From positions 1 through 64,000 of the forward strand of contig JAHBXG010000011.1 in NCBI GenBank assembly GCA_019636565.1: 64,000 nt of DNA, read 5' to 3'. Source of the stretch: Phycisphaeraceae bacterium. Its GTDB lineage: Bacteria; Planctomycetota; Phycisphaerae; Phycisphaerales; UBA1924. Within the stretch, counting starts at the first letter, position 1, and each line of letters starts with the position of its first letter. Shown here piece after piece: positions 45,194 through 55,792 of this stretch. The notes under the pieces were generated by a model. The model was not told the DNA's origin and made no database searches. It was given only the letters and a program-made list of their open reading frames with translations. A program made the translations under genes and the position numbers.

Positions 45194-47143
45194 ATGAGGA
45201 ATGGCATTCTCGCCTGTGTATTGAGTGTTTTCATTGGGTTGCTGCTCGGCGGGTGCGCCGCGGATGAAAAGCCCAGGCCCCGCGCCGTCACTCCGGTCGT
45301 TCGCGACGTCGCGCCCGCGCTGCGCGGCACGGTTGGAGCCGAATCGAGTTTCCGCAATGTCGATCCCGTGCTGGTCAGCGGCTACGGAGTTGTGGTCGGG
45401 CTCCAAGGCACGGGCGGCCTGCAGTTGGATGACGGCATTTCAGCCCTGATGGAACGCGAGATCCAGCTCCGCGACATCAGCGCTTCCAACGAATACAAGT
45501 GGCAGGCGATCGACAAGGTCACCCCCAAGCAGTTGCTCAAGGACAAGAACGTTGCCGTGGTGTACGTGCAGGCGCTGGTCGCGCCCGGCGCACCCAGGGG
45601 CATGCACTTTGACGTCTTTGTGCGGGCCGTCAACGCCACCAGCCTTGAGGGCGGCAGGCTTTGGACCACGGCACTCCAACTCGGCCAGACCAAGCCCGCC
45701 GGCGGCCCCCGGGGCAAGGTCATCGCACAGGCCTACGGCCCGATTTTCATCAACCCGTTCTCGGATCCCGGCAACGAAGGAAGCGGCGTGACCGCAACTG
45801 CCGGGCGCGTTCTCGACGGCGGCGTGATGGTCAACCCCATGCCGCTGGAAATCCTCCTCGACAACAACTTTCACACGCGTGCCCGGGCCATCACGAGCGC
45901 GATCAACTCGCGCTTTCCCGAAGAAACGCCCGAACGCGCTCCCGTTGCACGCGGACGCACCGGCCAGATCGTCGAGATCTCCGTGCCCGAGGAATACCGG
46001 GGCGATCCGGTCGAGTTTCTGAAACTGGTTCAGTATGTGCAGATCGACGGACCGATCCAGCGGTACGCGCAGCGGTACGTGGAGGCCGCAAAGGCCGAGC
46101 CATTCCTCGCGGGCGAGATGTCGTGGTGCATGGAGGCCCTTGGGGATCAAGCTCTCCCGATTATCCGGGAATTGTACGATTACAACGAGGTCGCACCCCG
46201 GTACGCGGCGCTGCGAGCGGGCGCTAGCCTTGGCGATCCGCTGGCTGCGGCATCGCTCAAGAAACTGGCACTCGAAGGGCGCGGCGCCGAACGCCTTGAC
46301 GCCATCATGCTGCTCGGAAAGATCAGCGCGGGCCCCACCGTGGACCTCACGCTGCGCGATCTGCTGAACGAACGCGCCCTGCTTGTGCGGGTGGCGGCGT
46401 ACGAGGCTCTCGCCGAAAGAGCCGAACGCAACCGCCTGTACCGTCTCCTGCGCGAGCAGGCGACTAGCCCCGATCCCAACGCCATCCGCCTCAGCCCGAC
46501 GCAGCTCCAGGTGCTCGCGGAATCGGACATCCCTGCCGGCTCGATCCAGGGCGTCAGCCGCAAGCGGCTGGGCGACGGCTTCTTCCTCGATCGCGTGCAG
46601 GGCGGAGAAGGACTGGTCTACATCACCCAGCAGGGCACACCCCGAATCGTGGTCTTCGGTGAGGACCCCAAACTCATAACGCCCCTGTTCGCGTCGGCCT
46701 GGTCCGACCGGCTCATGATCAATGCCCAGGATGCCGCGGGCCCCATCAAGCTGTTCTACCGGGATTGGAAATCCGGGGCGATCACCCAGCAGGACGTCGA
46801 GCCGGAATTGCCAAAGTTGATCGAGTTTTTCGCCCATACCCCGACCCCGGAGGACCCGCGTCCGGGCCTGGGCCTGAGTTACAGCGAGGTGGTCGGCGCC
46901 CTGTACGCGATTCACAAATCGGGCGGGATGAACTGCAACTTCGCCACCGAGCGCGACCGCCTGCTCGCGGCCCTGACTGCCGCGAACACCGGGCAGCGCA
47001 AGGAGCGACCGGAGACAACCAAGGACCGGGCCGAGGTAGTCGTGCTCGAGTCTCCCCAGGCGACGCTCGCTCCGCGCGAGGAAGGCGGCCTGAAGCCGAT
47101 CGTTATTCCGATTCCCCGCGAAACCCAAAAGCCGAAGAAGTAG
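45194..47143 (+). CDS. FlgI-like (P-ring domain) lipoprotein
   Basis: A 649-residue lipoprotein (lipobox LLGGC, Cys21; GGAGGT about 10 nt before the ATG). Residues about 50-330 resemble flagellar P-ring FlgI: NVDPVLVSGYGVVVGLQGTGG, VQALVAPGAPRGMHFDVFVRAV, VTATAGRVLDGG. The middle (about 330-460) is helical and repeat-like, as in HEAT-type folds (YAALRAGASLGDPLAAASLKKLALEGR), and the C-terminal 180 residues are unassigned. No other flagellar gene is nearby. This architecture seems to be a planctomycete variant; a role outside the flagellum is possible. Confidence 0.8.
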   Translation: MRNGILACVLSVFIGLLLGGCAADEKPRPRAVTPVVRDVAPALRGTVGAESSFRNVDPVLVSGYGVVVGLQGTGGLQLDDGISALMEREIQLRDISASNEYKWQAIDKVTPKQLLKDKNVAVVYVQALVAPGAPRGMHFDVFVRAVNATSLEGGRLWTTALQLGQTKPAGGPRGKVIAQAYGPIFINPFSDPGNEGSGVTATAGRVLDGGVMVNPMPLEILLDNNFHTRARAITSAINSRFPEETPERAPVARGRTGQIVEISVPEEYRGDPVEFLKLVQYVQIDGPIQRYAQRYVEAAKAEPFLAGEMSWCMEALGDQALPIIRELYDYNEVAPRYAALRAGASLGDPLAAASLKKLALEGRGAERLDAIMLLGKISAGPTVDLTLRDLLNERALLVRVAAYEALAERAERNRLYRLLREQATSPDPNAIRLSPTQLQVLAESDIPAGSIQGVSRKRLGDGFFLDRVQGGEGLVYITQQGTPRIVVFGEDPKLITPLFASAWSDRLMINAQDAAGPIKLFYRDWKSGAITQQDVEPELPKLIEFFAHTPTPEDPRPGLGLSYSEVVGALYAIHKSGGMNCNFATERDRLLAALTAANTGQRKERPETTKDRAEVVVLESPQATLAPREEGGLKPIVIPIPRETQKPKK

Positions 47144-47296
47144 ACCAGCGAAAGAAGCCAAAGAAGTCGCAACGGAACGCTCGCACCGAGCCTCCGGATT
47201 CGTTATGATTGCGTCCTCGCCAGCGACCCATGGATCGGGTCGGGGTGCGGGCACGCGGGTGCGGCCACGCCCTTGCGACAGGAGGTTGCACTTTTC

Positions 47297-50200
47297 ATGC
47301 GCCTGGTCAAGCTTTCCCTCGCCGGTTTCAAGTCCTTCGCCGACCCCACTGAATTCGTCTTCGACGACTCGGTTACAGGCATTGTCGGCCCCAACGGCTG
47401 CGGCAAGAGCAACGTCGTCGATGCCATCAAGTGGGTTTTGGGCGAACGCAGCAGCAAGAGCCTGCGCGGCACCGAGATGCTGGATGTGATCTTCGCCGGA
47501 AGCGCCGGGCGTAAGCCCGCGGGCATGGCAAGCGTCACGCTCACCTTCGACAACCCGATGAACGAGTCGCCTGTCGCCGCCGAGGCTCTAGTCGCGGCAG
47601 AAGGCGACTCCGTCTCGATCAGCGAGGCTGAAGTCGATGCGATTGTCGCGCCCGAAACGGCGAATGCGCAGCCCACCGACGCAGCCAACATCGAAGACGC
47701 GGAAGATTCGATCGTCGATTCGAGCGTGAAAGGCAAGCGGGGTCTGCCCATCGACAGCGACACGGTCGAGGTCGAGCGTCGGCTCTATCGCGACGGCACG
47801 AGCCAGTATCTGATCAACGGACGTCGCGCTCGCCTGCGTGACATCCGCGAACTATTCATGGACACCGGCATCGGCGCCGACGCCTACTCGATCATCGAGC
47901 AGGGCAAGGTCGATCGCATGTTGCTCGCCAGCCCGCAGGAACGCCGCTCCATCTTTGAAGAAGCCGCGGGTGTGGCCAAGTACAAGCAACGCCGCATCGA
48001 GGCGATGCGAAAGCTGGAGAAGACCGAGCAGAACCTCGCGACCACGCGTCAGCAACTCGAGAGCACCGAGCGTCGCCTGCGCCTTGTGAAGGGGCAGGCC
48101 GCCAAGGCCCGCAAGTTCCAGACTCTGGATACAGAGCTTTCGGCGTGGCGCACCGCTGTGGCGTTCGATCAGTACGACGAACTCCGCACGCGTCTCGACG
48201 GGCTGGCCAGCCGGCAGAGCGATCTGGAAGGCCAGCGCAGTGCGGCGCAGGAGCAGGTCCTCGCGCTCGATCTCCGGCGCCAGGAATCCGAGGTCTCTCG
48301 CACCGAAACGCAGGCGATCGGGCGAGCGGCGGAGCAGGAGCGACTGAACGTCGCGTTCCAGTCTTCACAGGCATCGCAGAAGCGCGAGATGGCGCAGCGG
48401 ACGCTGGCCGACGTCACCGCACGCCTCGAACACGATCGCGAGAGATTGGCCGGGCTCGATCAGGAATTGGTCCGGGTCGGGGCGGCGATCGCCGACACCA
48501 GCGAATCTCTCGCCTCGGAAGCCGAGAAGCGAGACGAACAGGAGCGAGCGCTGGCGGCCCTGACCGCCGAGCGTTCCACGCTGCTCAGCGAAGCCCAATT
48601 GCGCGAAGACGAGCTCGCGCAGAAGCGCCGCCAGATGCAGCAGATCGACCGCGAGCGCGCCGGGCTCGTTGCCTCCGCCGAAGCCGAGGAGCGCCAGGCA
48701 CGCGGGCTTGCCGATCAGATCACCGGCCTCGAACGCCGGGTTGAACAGATTGAGGCCGGGAAGCTGGCAACCGAACGCGACAGCGAGCAGGCCCGGCTCG
48801 CGTTTGATCAGTTCGGAGCTGAAGTTTCGCGTCTCGAAGGCGAACTCGAAACTGCGCTGGCGGAACTCGAACGGCTCTCGGGCGGTCGCGATTCGCTGGC
48901 GAAGCGCGTGGGCGAATTGCAGCAGGATCTGGCGCGAATCGAGAGCCGACGCGCCACGCTTCGCGAGATGGCCGAAGACCACGTCGGCTACGCCGAAGCG
49001 GTGCGGGGCGTGCTGAAAGCGCGGCAGGAAGGTCGCTTCGCGGGCGTGCAGGGTGCGCTGGCGGATCTGCTCGAAGTGAATCCGGGCGCCACGCAGGCGG
49101 TGGAAGCGGCGCTCGGCGCCGGGTTGCAGGCGCTCGTGGTTGCAACGCCGGCGCAGTTGCCCAGCGCCGATGAAATCGCATCTCTGGCGGGGCGTGTGAC
49201 GTTCCTTCCTCTGGAAGTCGGTGCGGAGCGATTGGGTGAATTCCCGGGCACGATGACGGATGTCGATCCGTCGCTGGCATCGAAAATCGTGCGCCTCGGC
49301 GCCATGGTGGCGCCGCGCGCCGGACTCGAAAACGCGGCAGCGCTCTCGCGAACGATCGATCGGCTGCTTGGTGAAACTTTCGTTGTCGAGTCGATCGATG
49401 GCGCGTTGATGCTCGCGGCGTCTGGCGTGCTGCCGGCGCGGGCGAGGTTCGTGACGCGAGACGGCGTGGTCATCGAAAGCGACGGACGCGTGATCGCCGG
49501 GCCGCTGGGGGCGGACAGCGCTTCGGGTGTTGGCGTGCTCGAGCGACGCGAAGAAACCGGGCGACTGGAAGATCAGGTTGCCCAGGTGCGGGCCCAACTC
49601 GATGCGGCCAAGAGCGAACTGGCGACGGTGGGTAGCGCCGCGGCGGCGCTGGGTGAGCAAACCGGCACGCTGCGCCGGCAACTGGCCGAATCGCAGCGCC
49701 AGGCCGTCGCGCACCATGGGTTGATGGAGCGCAAGACTGCCGAACTGGCGCGGATCGCGCGCGATCAGAGTGAATCCGGCCAGCAGCTCGAGGCTCTGCG
49801 GGCTCGGCGAAGCAGGCTTGAGCAGGAAGCAACCGAACTGCGCGATCGCGCTCAGAAACTCGCCGGGCTCCTGGAAGAGCAGGCAACGCAAACACGCGAA
49901 GCCGAGGCGGCGTCTGCGGCGTCACGCGCGCGGACCGAGGCTCTCTCGGAACAGTGCACGCAGGCGAAAGTTGCGGTCGAACGGCTGACATCGCAAGCGG
50001 CGGTGGCCCGCCGCGAACTATCGCGCCTCGAACTGGCACGCGACGAGGCCGAGCGTCAGAAGCGCGATCTTGCAACGCACGAGCAGCAGGGCGCGGCGCG
50101 CGTGGATGAACTTCGGGCGTCGATCGAAGAGTGCGAGACGCTGATCGAACAGTCGGGCGCTGCCCTTGCGGAGGTTTCGACTCGCGCAGAAGCGGTCGCC

Positions 50201-51316
50201 CGCGAAATCGACGCGGCGGAACAGATCGTGGCAGAGGTAGCAAGCGCGTTGAACGACGCCCGCGAACACTCCATGACGCTGGAGCGCGATTGGAACGCGC
50301 TCGAGATCACGAGGCGAGAGCTGGAAGTGAAACGCGAGACCGTCGAGGAGCGGACGCAGCAGGAACTGCGGGTCGATCTGGCGGCGGAATACTCGCAATA
50401 TCGCGAAATGCTGGCGGCCGGTGACGTGAGACGCCCGGACACGGCGACGGCGGCGGCTTCGATCTCCGAACTGAAGGAGCAGATCAAGGCGCTGGGCAAT
50501 GTGAATCTGGACGCGATTGAGGAAGAGGGAACGCTGGAGACGGCGAACGAATCGCTGGTGAAGCAGGTCGCGGACATGGACACGGCCCGTGCGACACTTG
50601 TCGAACTGATCGAGAAACTGAACATCATCAGCAAGGAACGTTTCGGTGCGGTCTTTACGAAGATTCAGGAGCAGTTCGGCGGTGCGGACGGAATGTTCCG
50701 TCGGCTGTTCGGAGGCGGAAAGGCCGAGGTGCGCCTCATGCCACTGGTTCGTGAGATCGAGAACGCCGACGGCAGCATCAGCAAGGTGGAAACGGACGAA
50801 GTCGATCTTCTCGAGAGCGGCATCGAGGTCGTGGCGAAGCCGCCGGGTAAAGAACCCCGCAGCATCAGCCAGTTGTCGGGCGGCGAGAAGACACTGACCG
50901 CCGTGGCGCTGCTGATGAGCATCTTCCGCAGCAAGCCATCGTGCTTCTGCATCCTGGACGAAGTGGACGCGGCACTGGATGAGAGCAACGTCAACCGCTT
51001 TGGCCAGGTCGTCCGCCAATTCACCGACCTTTCGCACTTCATCGTCATCACGCACAACAAGCGGACGATGCAGCAGGCCGACCGGCTGTTCGGCGTGACG
51101 ATGCAGGAGCGCGGCGTTTCGACTCGGGTCACGGTGAAATTCGAGCAAGTCGGAAAGGACGGCTCGATCAAGGCGGAGGCTGGCAAGGCCGCCACGCCGA
51201 ACGCGGATGCCGAATCGGGGCCTACGGAAGAAACGTCGTCCAAACCCGGCCCGTTGCGCCGGGCACTGGCCGCGATGCACGAGAGAGAATCGCCGGTGGT
51301 GCCGAGCGACAACTGA
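47297..51316 (+). CDS. smc: Chromosome segregation protein SMC
   Basis: Condensin ATPase, 1339 residues. The N-terminal head has Walker [17 protein letters not shown] (31-46), long coiled coils run to a hinge at about 580-720, and return coils lead to the C-terminal head with the signature LSGGEKT (about 1193) and Walker [15 protein letters not shown]. The start follows AGGAGGT. An acidic insertion of about 57 residues (roughly 92-148) interrupts the head between TLTFDN and [16 protein letters not shown], making this SMC longer than the usual 1150-1200 residues. Confidence 0.95.
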   Translation: MRLVKLSLAGFKSFADPTEFVFDDSVTGIVGPNGCGKSNVVDAIKWVLGERSSKSLRGTEMLDVIFAGSAGRKPAGMASVTLTFDNPMNESPVAAEALVAAEGDSVSISEAEVDAIVAPETANAQPTDAANIEDAEDSIVDSSVKGKRGLPIDSDTVEVERRLYRDGTSQYLINGRRARLRDIRELFMDTGIGADAYSIIEQGKVDRMLLASPQERRSIFEEAAGVAKYKQRRIEAMRKLEKTEQNLATTRQQLESTERRLRLVKGQAAKARKFQTLDTELSAWRTAVAFDQYDELRTRLDGLASRQSDLEGQRSAAQEQVLALDLRRQESEVSRTETQAIGRAAEQERLNVAFQSSQASQKREMAQRTLADVTARLEHDRERLAGLDQELVRVGAAIADTSESLASEAEKRDEQERALAALTAERSTLLSEAQLREDELAQKRRQMQQIDRERAGLVASAEAEERQARGLADQITGLERRVEQIEAGKLATERDSEQARLAFDQFGAEVSRLEGELETALAELERLSGGRDSLAKRVGELQQDLARIESRRATLREMAEDHVGYAEAVRGVLKARQEGRFAGVQGALADLLEVNPGATQAVEAALGAGLQALVVATPAQLPSADEIASLAGRVTFLPLEVGAERLGEFPGTMTDVDPSLASKIVRLGAMVAPRAGLENAAALSRTIDRLLGETFVVESIDGALMLAASGVLPARARFVTRDGVVIESDGRVIAGPLGADSASGVGVLERREETGRLEDQVAQVRAQLDAAKSELATVGSAAAALGEQTGTLRRQLAESQRQAVAHHGLMERKTAELARIARDQSESGQQLEALRARRSRLEQEATELRDRAQKLAGLLEEQATQTREAEAASAASRARTEALSEQCTQAKVAVERLTSQAAVARRELSRLELARDEAERQKRDLATHEQQGAARVDELRASIEECETLIEQSGAALAEVSTRAEAVAREIDAAEQIVAEVASALNDAREHSMTLERDWNALEITRRELEVKRETVEERTQQELRVDLAAEYSQYREMLAAGDVRRPDTATAAASISELKEQIKALGNVNLDAIEEEGTLETANESLVKQVADMDTARATLVELIEKLNIISKERFGAVFTKIQEQFGGADGMFRRLFGGGKAEVRLMPLVREIENADGSISKVETDEVDLLESGIEVVAKPPGKEPRSISQLSGGEKTLTAVALLMSIFRSKPSCFCILDEVDAALDESNVNRFGQVVRQFTDLSHFIVITHNKRTMQQADRLFGVTMQERGVSTRVTVKFEQVGKDGSIKAEAGKAATPNADAESGPTEETSSKPGPLRRALAAMHERESPVVPSDN

Positions 51317-51338
51317 CCGATTCCGCTACGATCGGCCC

Positions 51339-52370
51339 GTGAACGACCGGACCGAAGACATCAATCAGTTGGCCGACAGTTTTCGCGCGGATTTCGCCGG
51401 CGTGCTCGAACAGGTCTCGCGCGTCATCGTCGGGCAGAAAGACATTCTCGAAGGCGTGCTGGTCTGCCTGTTCGTTGGCGGGCACGTGCTGCTGGAGGGT
51501 GTACCTGGAATCGGCAAGACGCTCTTGGTGCGGACGCTGGCAAAGTCAACCAGCCTTTCGTTCAGCCGCGTGCAGTTTACGCCGGACCTGATGCCGGCGG
51601 ATATCACCGGCACGACGGTGGTGATCGAGAGCGCGGGCGAGGGCGGGCGGACACAGCGCGAGTTCCGGTTTCGCGAAGGGCCGGTGTTCGCGCAGGTGGT
51701 GTTGGCCGACGAGATCAATCGCGCAACTCCCAAGACGCAATCAGCCCTTCTCGAGGCGATGCAGGAGCGGAGCGTCACCGTGGGCGGCGCGACGTATCCT
51801 CTTCCTTCCCCGTTCCTCGTGATGGCCACACAGAATCCCATCGAGCAGGAAGGCACGTATCCCCTGCCCGAGGCGCAGTTGGATCGGTTCTTCTTTAAAC
51901 TCGTCGTGCGTCCGCCGGGGCGTGATGACCTTGCTGAAATTCTCGAGCGAACAACTGGTTCGGCGGAGGCGTCGCCACAACCAGCGATCGATGCGGAGCG
52001 GATCCAAACCCACCGGGACCTGATCCGGCGCGTGCCGGTGGCGCCGAGCGTGAGCGACTACGCGGTCCGGATGGTGCTGGCCACGCAGCCCGCCGCCACC
52101 GTGAGCGGCCGTTCGTTCGCCACGCCGATGGTGAATCAGTACGTCCGCCTTGGCGCGTCGCCTCGCGCGGCCCAGACGCTCTTGCTCGCGGGCAAGTGCC
52201 GGGCGCTGCGCCAGGGGCGTGTCGCGGTTTCGACCGAAGACATTACCGAGGCGGCCCTTCCCGCGATGAGGCACCGCCTGATCATGAACTTCGAGGCGAG
52301 CGCCGAGGGCGTCACGCCCGACGCGGTCATCGCCAATATCGTGCAAACGCTCCCGCTCGAAGGCACGTGA
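51339..52370 (+). CDS. MoxR-type AAA ATPase
   Basis: A 343-residue AAA+ ATPase of the MoxR family, chaperone-like partners of vWA-domain proteins. Walker A is EGVPGIGKT (53-61), Walker B is VVLADEINRA, followed by the family block TPKTQSALLEAMQERSVTVGG and sensor ATQNPIEQEGTYPLPEAQLDRF. The start is GTG 22 bp behind the smc stop. The usual DUF58 and BatA neighbours do not follow directly; a vWA/BatA-like gene is 5 kb away on the other strand. Confidence 0.9.
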   Translation: MNDRTEDINQLADSFRADFAGVLEQVSRVIVGQKDILEGVLVCLFVGGHVLLEGVPGIGKTLLVRTLAKSTSLSFSRVQFTPDLMPADITGTTVVIESAGEGGRTQREFRFREGPVFAQVVLADEINRATPKTQSALLEAMQERSVTVGGATYPLPSPFLVMATQNPIEQEGTYPLPEAQLDRFFFKLVVRPPGRDDLAEILERTTGSAEASPQPAIDAERIQTHRDLIRRVPVAPSVSDYAVRMVLATQPAATVSGRSFATPMVNQYVRLGASPRAAQTLLLAGKCRALRQGRVAVSTEDITEAALPAMRHRLIMNFEASAEGVTPDAVIANIVQTLPLEGT

Positions 52371-52434
52371 TGGGCATTCGGCAATCGAAGTCTGCAACCG
52401 TGGAACTTCCGGCCGCGAACGATCTTTTTACCCT

Positions 52435-54255
52435 GTGCTGAAGAAACGAAGAAACCTTGTCTTGGCGCTTCTCGCCCCATTGGCGGCGTGCTCGTCGACC
52501 CCTGCACCTCGGCAGCCCCCGCCATTTGGGCCGGCGCAAAGCATGAATGTGCTGCCGCCCCTACCCGCGACAACCGAGCGTGAAAAACTCCCGCTGTTCG
52601 CGGTCTTCGGACAAACGCTTGTTGTTCCGGCATCGACCGTGCTCGGACCGGGCGGGAGAATTCCGCAGGCGAAATTGGATGACGGGCGAGAAGTCCCGAT
52701 CGAGGTCCGAAGGGTTGAAGTCCTGGCGTTCGTTCCGACGCAATCGTTTGGGGCGATTGAGAACGCGGCTTTGCGATGGATGGGCCCAGTCGCGGAATGG
52801 TCGGAAGCACCGGGACTGGCTCGCTCGAACGCCAACACGATCGAGTTCTGCGAGATTCAGTTGCCGCCGGACGCGATCGGGCATTGGCTATGGCTGGGGA
52901 AAGAGCACATTGATCTCACGTGGATCCCTGCGGAAAAGCCGCTGGATACCGCGATATCCGGGCTCCCTGCCGAAGCGCGAAGCGATCCGTTTGTGAGAGA
53001 ATGCCTGCGCGTGGAGGGTAAGAGCCCGTTCGCGCGTTGGCGTGGATCGCTTTTCGGGGTGAAGCCTCCGGCACCGGTGCGGATGCCCATTCCGTATGCG
53101 CCCGATTCGGCCGAATCGGTGACGCGTGCGGAAGCACCGTCGGTGGCGGATCTGCTTGCCGCGAAGCAATCATCGCTGTGGAATCATGCGCTGCTGCGGC
53201 TGCGAAAAGCCGATCCGGCGCTCTGCGAGCGTGTATTGGTGGAGCTCACACGCGTGGTACGGTTTGATGGCGCCGGCACGCGGTACGCTCCGGCATGGGC
53301 CGACGCAACCGACGCGCAGTCGCTTCTGGATCAATTGCTTTTGAACCGCGACGATCCTCGCGGCATGGTTTTCAAGACATCGCAGTGGCTGCGCCAGCGA
53401 CCGCCCGCGTGCGCGTGGGTGAGCGACGATGCCGGGTTGCTGGATGCCGAATCGCGCCTGCCCTTGCCCCGCGTCGGGGTGGCAAACTTGAGCGACAGCA
53501 CGGCACTGGGCTGGGCGGGCGGAAGGGCCGAGGCGCGTTCGCCCGAACTGGTTTCGATTCCGCCGAATGCAGCAAGAATTCTTGCGCTCCCGGCACTAAC
53601 GGGCCCGGCTGCCCCGGATTCGAACATGGAAGCCCAGTCGGTGGATGCGCACATCGGCGCCTGGACGACTGCGCTCGCCGTCTTTCGACGGAGCATGCCG
53701 GCACGACCGCCGGGCCTGCCGATCGCACCCACCTATCTCGATCATTCGCTCCCGTTGTGGACACGCTCCCAGGCGGTCAGCCCGGTTCCAACCGGTGAGC
53801 GAACTCAGGTCGGCGCGATGGCGGCGCGGCTCGTGCGGGAGGCAGGTCCGACAAGCGTTCCCTCGGGTTCGGGGTGGTCGATCTATCTGGAAGTCGAGCG
53901 AAGCACGTACGAGCACCAGACTATTCGAATCTGGTACGGACCGATGAGCCGACCAACTCACATCATTCAGGTCGAATTGCCGGAAACCTCGCGCATCCCC
54001 GAGAGCGGAGACGCCGTGGCAACCGTTCGCGAGCCCGGTGAACGCGATTCACTGCTTCCGGGCGCTCAGGTCATACCCGCGGCAACACACTGGTCGCTCC
54101 GCCTTCCTGTTCCGAATCGCGCCGTCGAAAGGCCGGGCCTCATCCGGCTTGGCGTCGAGCACATCCGCGGCAACGTGCGCTCCTCTTGGCCTCGCCCGAT
54201 TTTTCCATGGGCGACCGAACCGGCCCGCGCATGCGTAGACCTGACGCGCTGGTGA
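52435..54255 (+). CDS. Hypothetical lipoprotein, 606 residues
   Basis: Not recognised. The GTG start gives a basic n-region (MLKKRRN), a short hydrophobic core and a lipobox LAAC (Cys19), followed by a Pro-rich linker (about 20-50). The remainder is mixed with Trp-rich strands and no repeated unit or known catalytic motif. It is downstream of moxR on the same strand and converges with the alkaline phosphatase gene at 5 bp. An envelope or surface location is inferred. Confidence 0.7.
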   Translation: MLKKRRNLVLALLAPLAACSSTPAPRQPPPFGPAQSMNVLPPLPATTEREKLPLFAVFGQTLVVPASTVLGPGGRIPQAKLDDGREVPIEVRRVEVLAFVPTQSFGAIENAALRWMGPVAEWSEAPGLARSNANTIEFCEIQLPPDAIGHWLWLGKEHIDLTWIPAEKPLDTAISGLPAEARSDPFVRECLRVEGKSPFARWRGSLFGVKPPAPVRMPIPYAPDSAESVTRAEAPSVADLLAAKQSSLWNHALLRLRKADPALCERVLVELTRVVRFDGAGTRYAPAWADATDAQSLLDQLLLNRDDPRGMVFKTSQWLRQRPPACAWVSDDAGLLDAESRLPLPRVGVANLSDSTALGWAGGRAEARSPELVSIPPNAARILALPALTGPAAPDSNMEAQSVDAHIGAWTTALAVFRRSMPARPPGLPIAPTYLDHSLPLWTRSQAVSPVPTGERTQVGAMAARLVREAGPTSVPSGSGWSIYLEVERSTYEHQTIRIWYGPMSRPTHIIQVELPETSRIPESGDAVATVREPGERDSLLPGAQVIPAATHWSLRLPVPNRAVERPGLIRLGVEHIRGNVRSSWPRPIFPWATEPARACVDLTRW

Positions 54256-54260
54256 TCGAT

Positions 54261-55739
54261 TCAGATGGCGCGGGCAGGACGGAGATCGAGCGCCCCGAGC
54301 ATGACTTCATGCAAGTCGATGTTGTCGATGAACGGCGCGATGCGTTCGCTGCCGGGGCCGATCGCGGTGACCTCGACAAAGTCGGCGGTGTGATTCGGGC
54401 TGATGAAGCCGACACCGTAGTGATTGGCGAGGCAACTTCCCAGAATGCTGCTGGAACGGCTCATCGGCTCGAACAATTGGGGGCGCTTGCCCTTGAGCGA
54501 GCCCACAAAGGCGGCGATCTCATCCGGCACCAGTTGGATGCCGGTGGCTTCCCGAACCACGGAACCGACGCGGTCTTCTTCGCTGAGCTTGTTGCGGCCG
54601 GTCACGTCGTCGTACTGCAGTTTCATGCCGAGTTGTTCGAAAATCCATTCAAACGAGTGGCGAACGCTGCACAGCCGCTCGATCCCCTTGTACGTTTCCG
54701 GCCCGTAGAGCGTGAGCCCGGGATTGGCGTTGCCGTGATCGGTGGTGACGATTAGCAGCGTGTCGTCGCGATTCTGCATCCACTGCAGCACGGTCCCCAG
54801 CGCGCGATCAAAGGCCAATTGCTCCCCCACCATGGTGCCCGCGTCGTTCGCGTGCGCCGCATGATCCACGCGCCCTCCCTCGATCTGGAGCACAAAGCCG
54901 TTCTTGCCCGACGACAGTCGCCGGAGCGCCATCAGCGCCATATCGGAAAGCGACGGATCAATCTCATTCCTTTCGCACTCGTAGAGACAATGCGACGGCT
55001 GGAAAACCCCCAGCAGAGGCCCCGACGCAGGATCGCCCATGCCATTCATCTCGGCATCAAACGCGGCACGTGTGCGGAGCACTCGAAGGTCGGGACGCGT
55101 TGCGAGCAGCGAATCCGGAAAATACTTGCTTCCGCCCCCGAGCACCACATCCACGCGGCGATCGAGGATCTGGCGGGCGATCTCGTCTTCGGAGTTGCGG
55201 GTAGGGCAGTTTGCAACAAAGCCGGCGGGCGTCGCGTGTGTGACACGCGTCGTGGTCACGAGCCCAGTGGCTTTGCCGTTTTGTGCCGCGTGCACCAGGA
55301 TCGGTACCGGCAGTCTTCCGTCCGGCGCGAAGTTCACGGCGTCGTTGTTGATGTGTACGCCGCCGCCCCAGGCCGAACTGCCGGCGGAGGAATCTGTCAC
55401 CAAGGAGTCGGCCGAGGCAGTTCGCATGACCGAACGTTTCGCGCCTTCCCTGCCCCACAATGCAACCCAGTTGGTTCCGGTCGCGTGCTGCGCGCGTGAT
55501 GCGATCTCCGCCAGCGAGAGCGTCCCGAAACTCATGCCGTCGGCAACCATGAAGATGACGTTGTGCGCCGTGCGCCCCGGCTTTTCGGGCATTGCGCCAA
55601 CAGGCTGGCGCGCCCGGGCGATTGCAGGAGAAAACGCAGTCGCGGCGGCAAGCCCGGCCGCAGAGCCGAGCGAGATGCCCAGAAACGCGCGCCGATCGAG
55701 CGGCTGGACAAGGTGCGGAACATGCTTGGTTGGTTCCAT
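54261..55739 (-). CDS. Alkaline phosphatase, Tat-exported
   Basis: A 492-residue PhoA-superfamily phosphomonoesterase. The N-terminal DRRAFLGISLGSAAGLAAATA (about 16-36) has the twin-Arg pattern, so folded export is expected. The metal and nucleophile sites are IFMVADGMSFG (Asp), TDSSAGSSAWGGG (catalytic Ser), QIEGGRVDHAAHANDA and IVTTDHGNAN. The start is the ATG with AGGA 5-8 nt upstream; the frame continues further, overlapping the BatA-like gene. The stop lies 5 bp from the convergent lipoprotein. Confidence 0.93.
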   Translation of the reverse strand: MEPTKHVPHLVQPLDRRAFLGISLGSAAGLAAATAFSPAIARARQPVGAMPEKPGRTAHNVIFMVADGMSFGTLSLAEIASRAQHATGTNWVALWGREGAKRSVMRTASADSLVTDSSAGSSAWGGGVHINNDAVNFAPDGRLPVPILVHAAQNGKATGLVTTTRVTHATPAGFVANCPTRNSEDEIARQILDRRVDVVLGGGSKYFPDSLLATRPDLRVLRTRAAFDAEMNGMGDPASGPLLGVFQPSHCLYECERNEIDPSLSDMALMALRRLSSGKNGFVLQIEGGRVDHAAHANDAGTMVGEQLAFDRALGTVLQWMQNRDDTLLIVTTDHGNANPGLTLYGPETYKGIERLCSVRHSFEWIFEQLGMKLQYDDVTGRNKLSEEDRVGSVVREATGIQLVPDEIAAFVGSLKGKRPQLFEPMSRSSSILGSCLANHYGVGFISPNHTADFVEVTAIGPGSERIAPFIDNIDLHEVMLGALDLRPARAI

Positions 55740-55792
55740 GGCTTTCCTGACAGTCACCTTCCCGATGAGCCGGATTGTACAGAGCAAGGCCG

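Noticed and set aside
45440..47254. Long minus-strand open frame across the FlgI-like gene
   Set aside because: The plus-strand gene has a lipobox, ribosome site and family blocks; the antisense translation has none.
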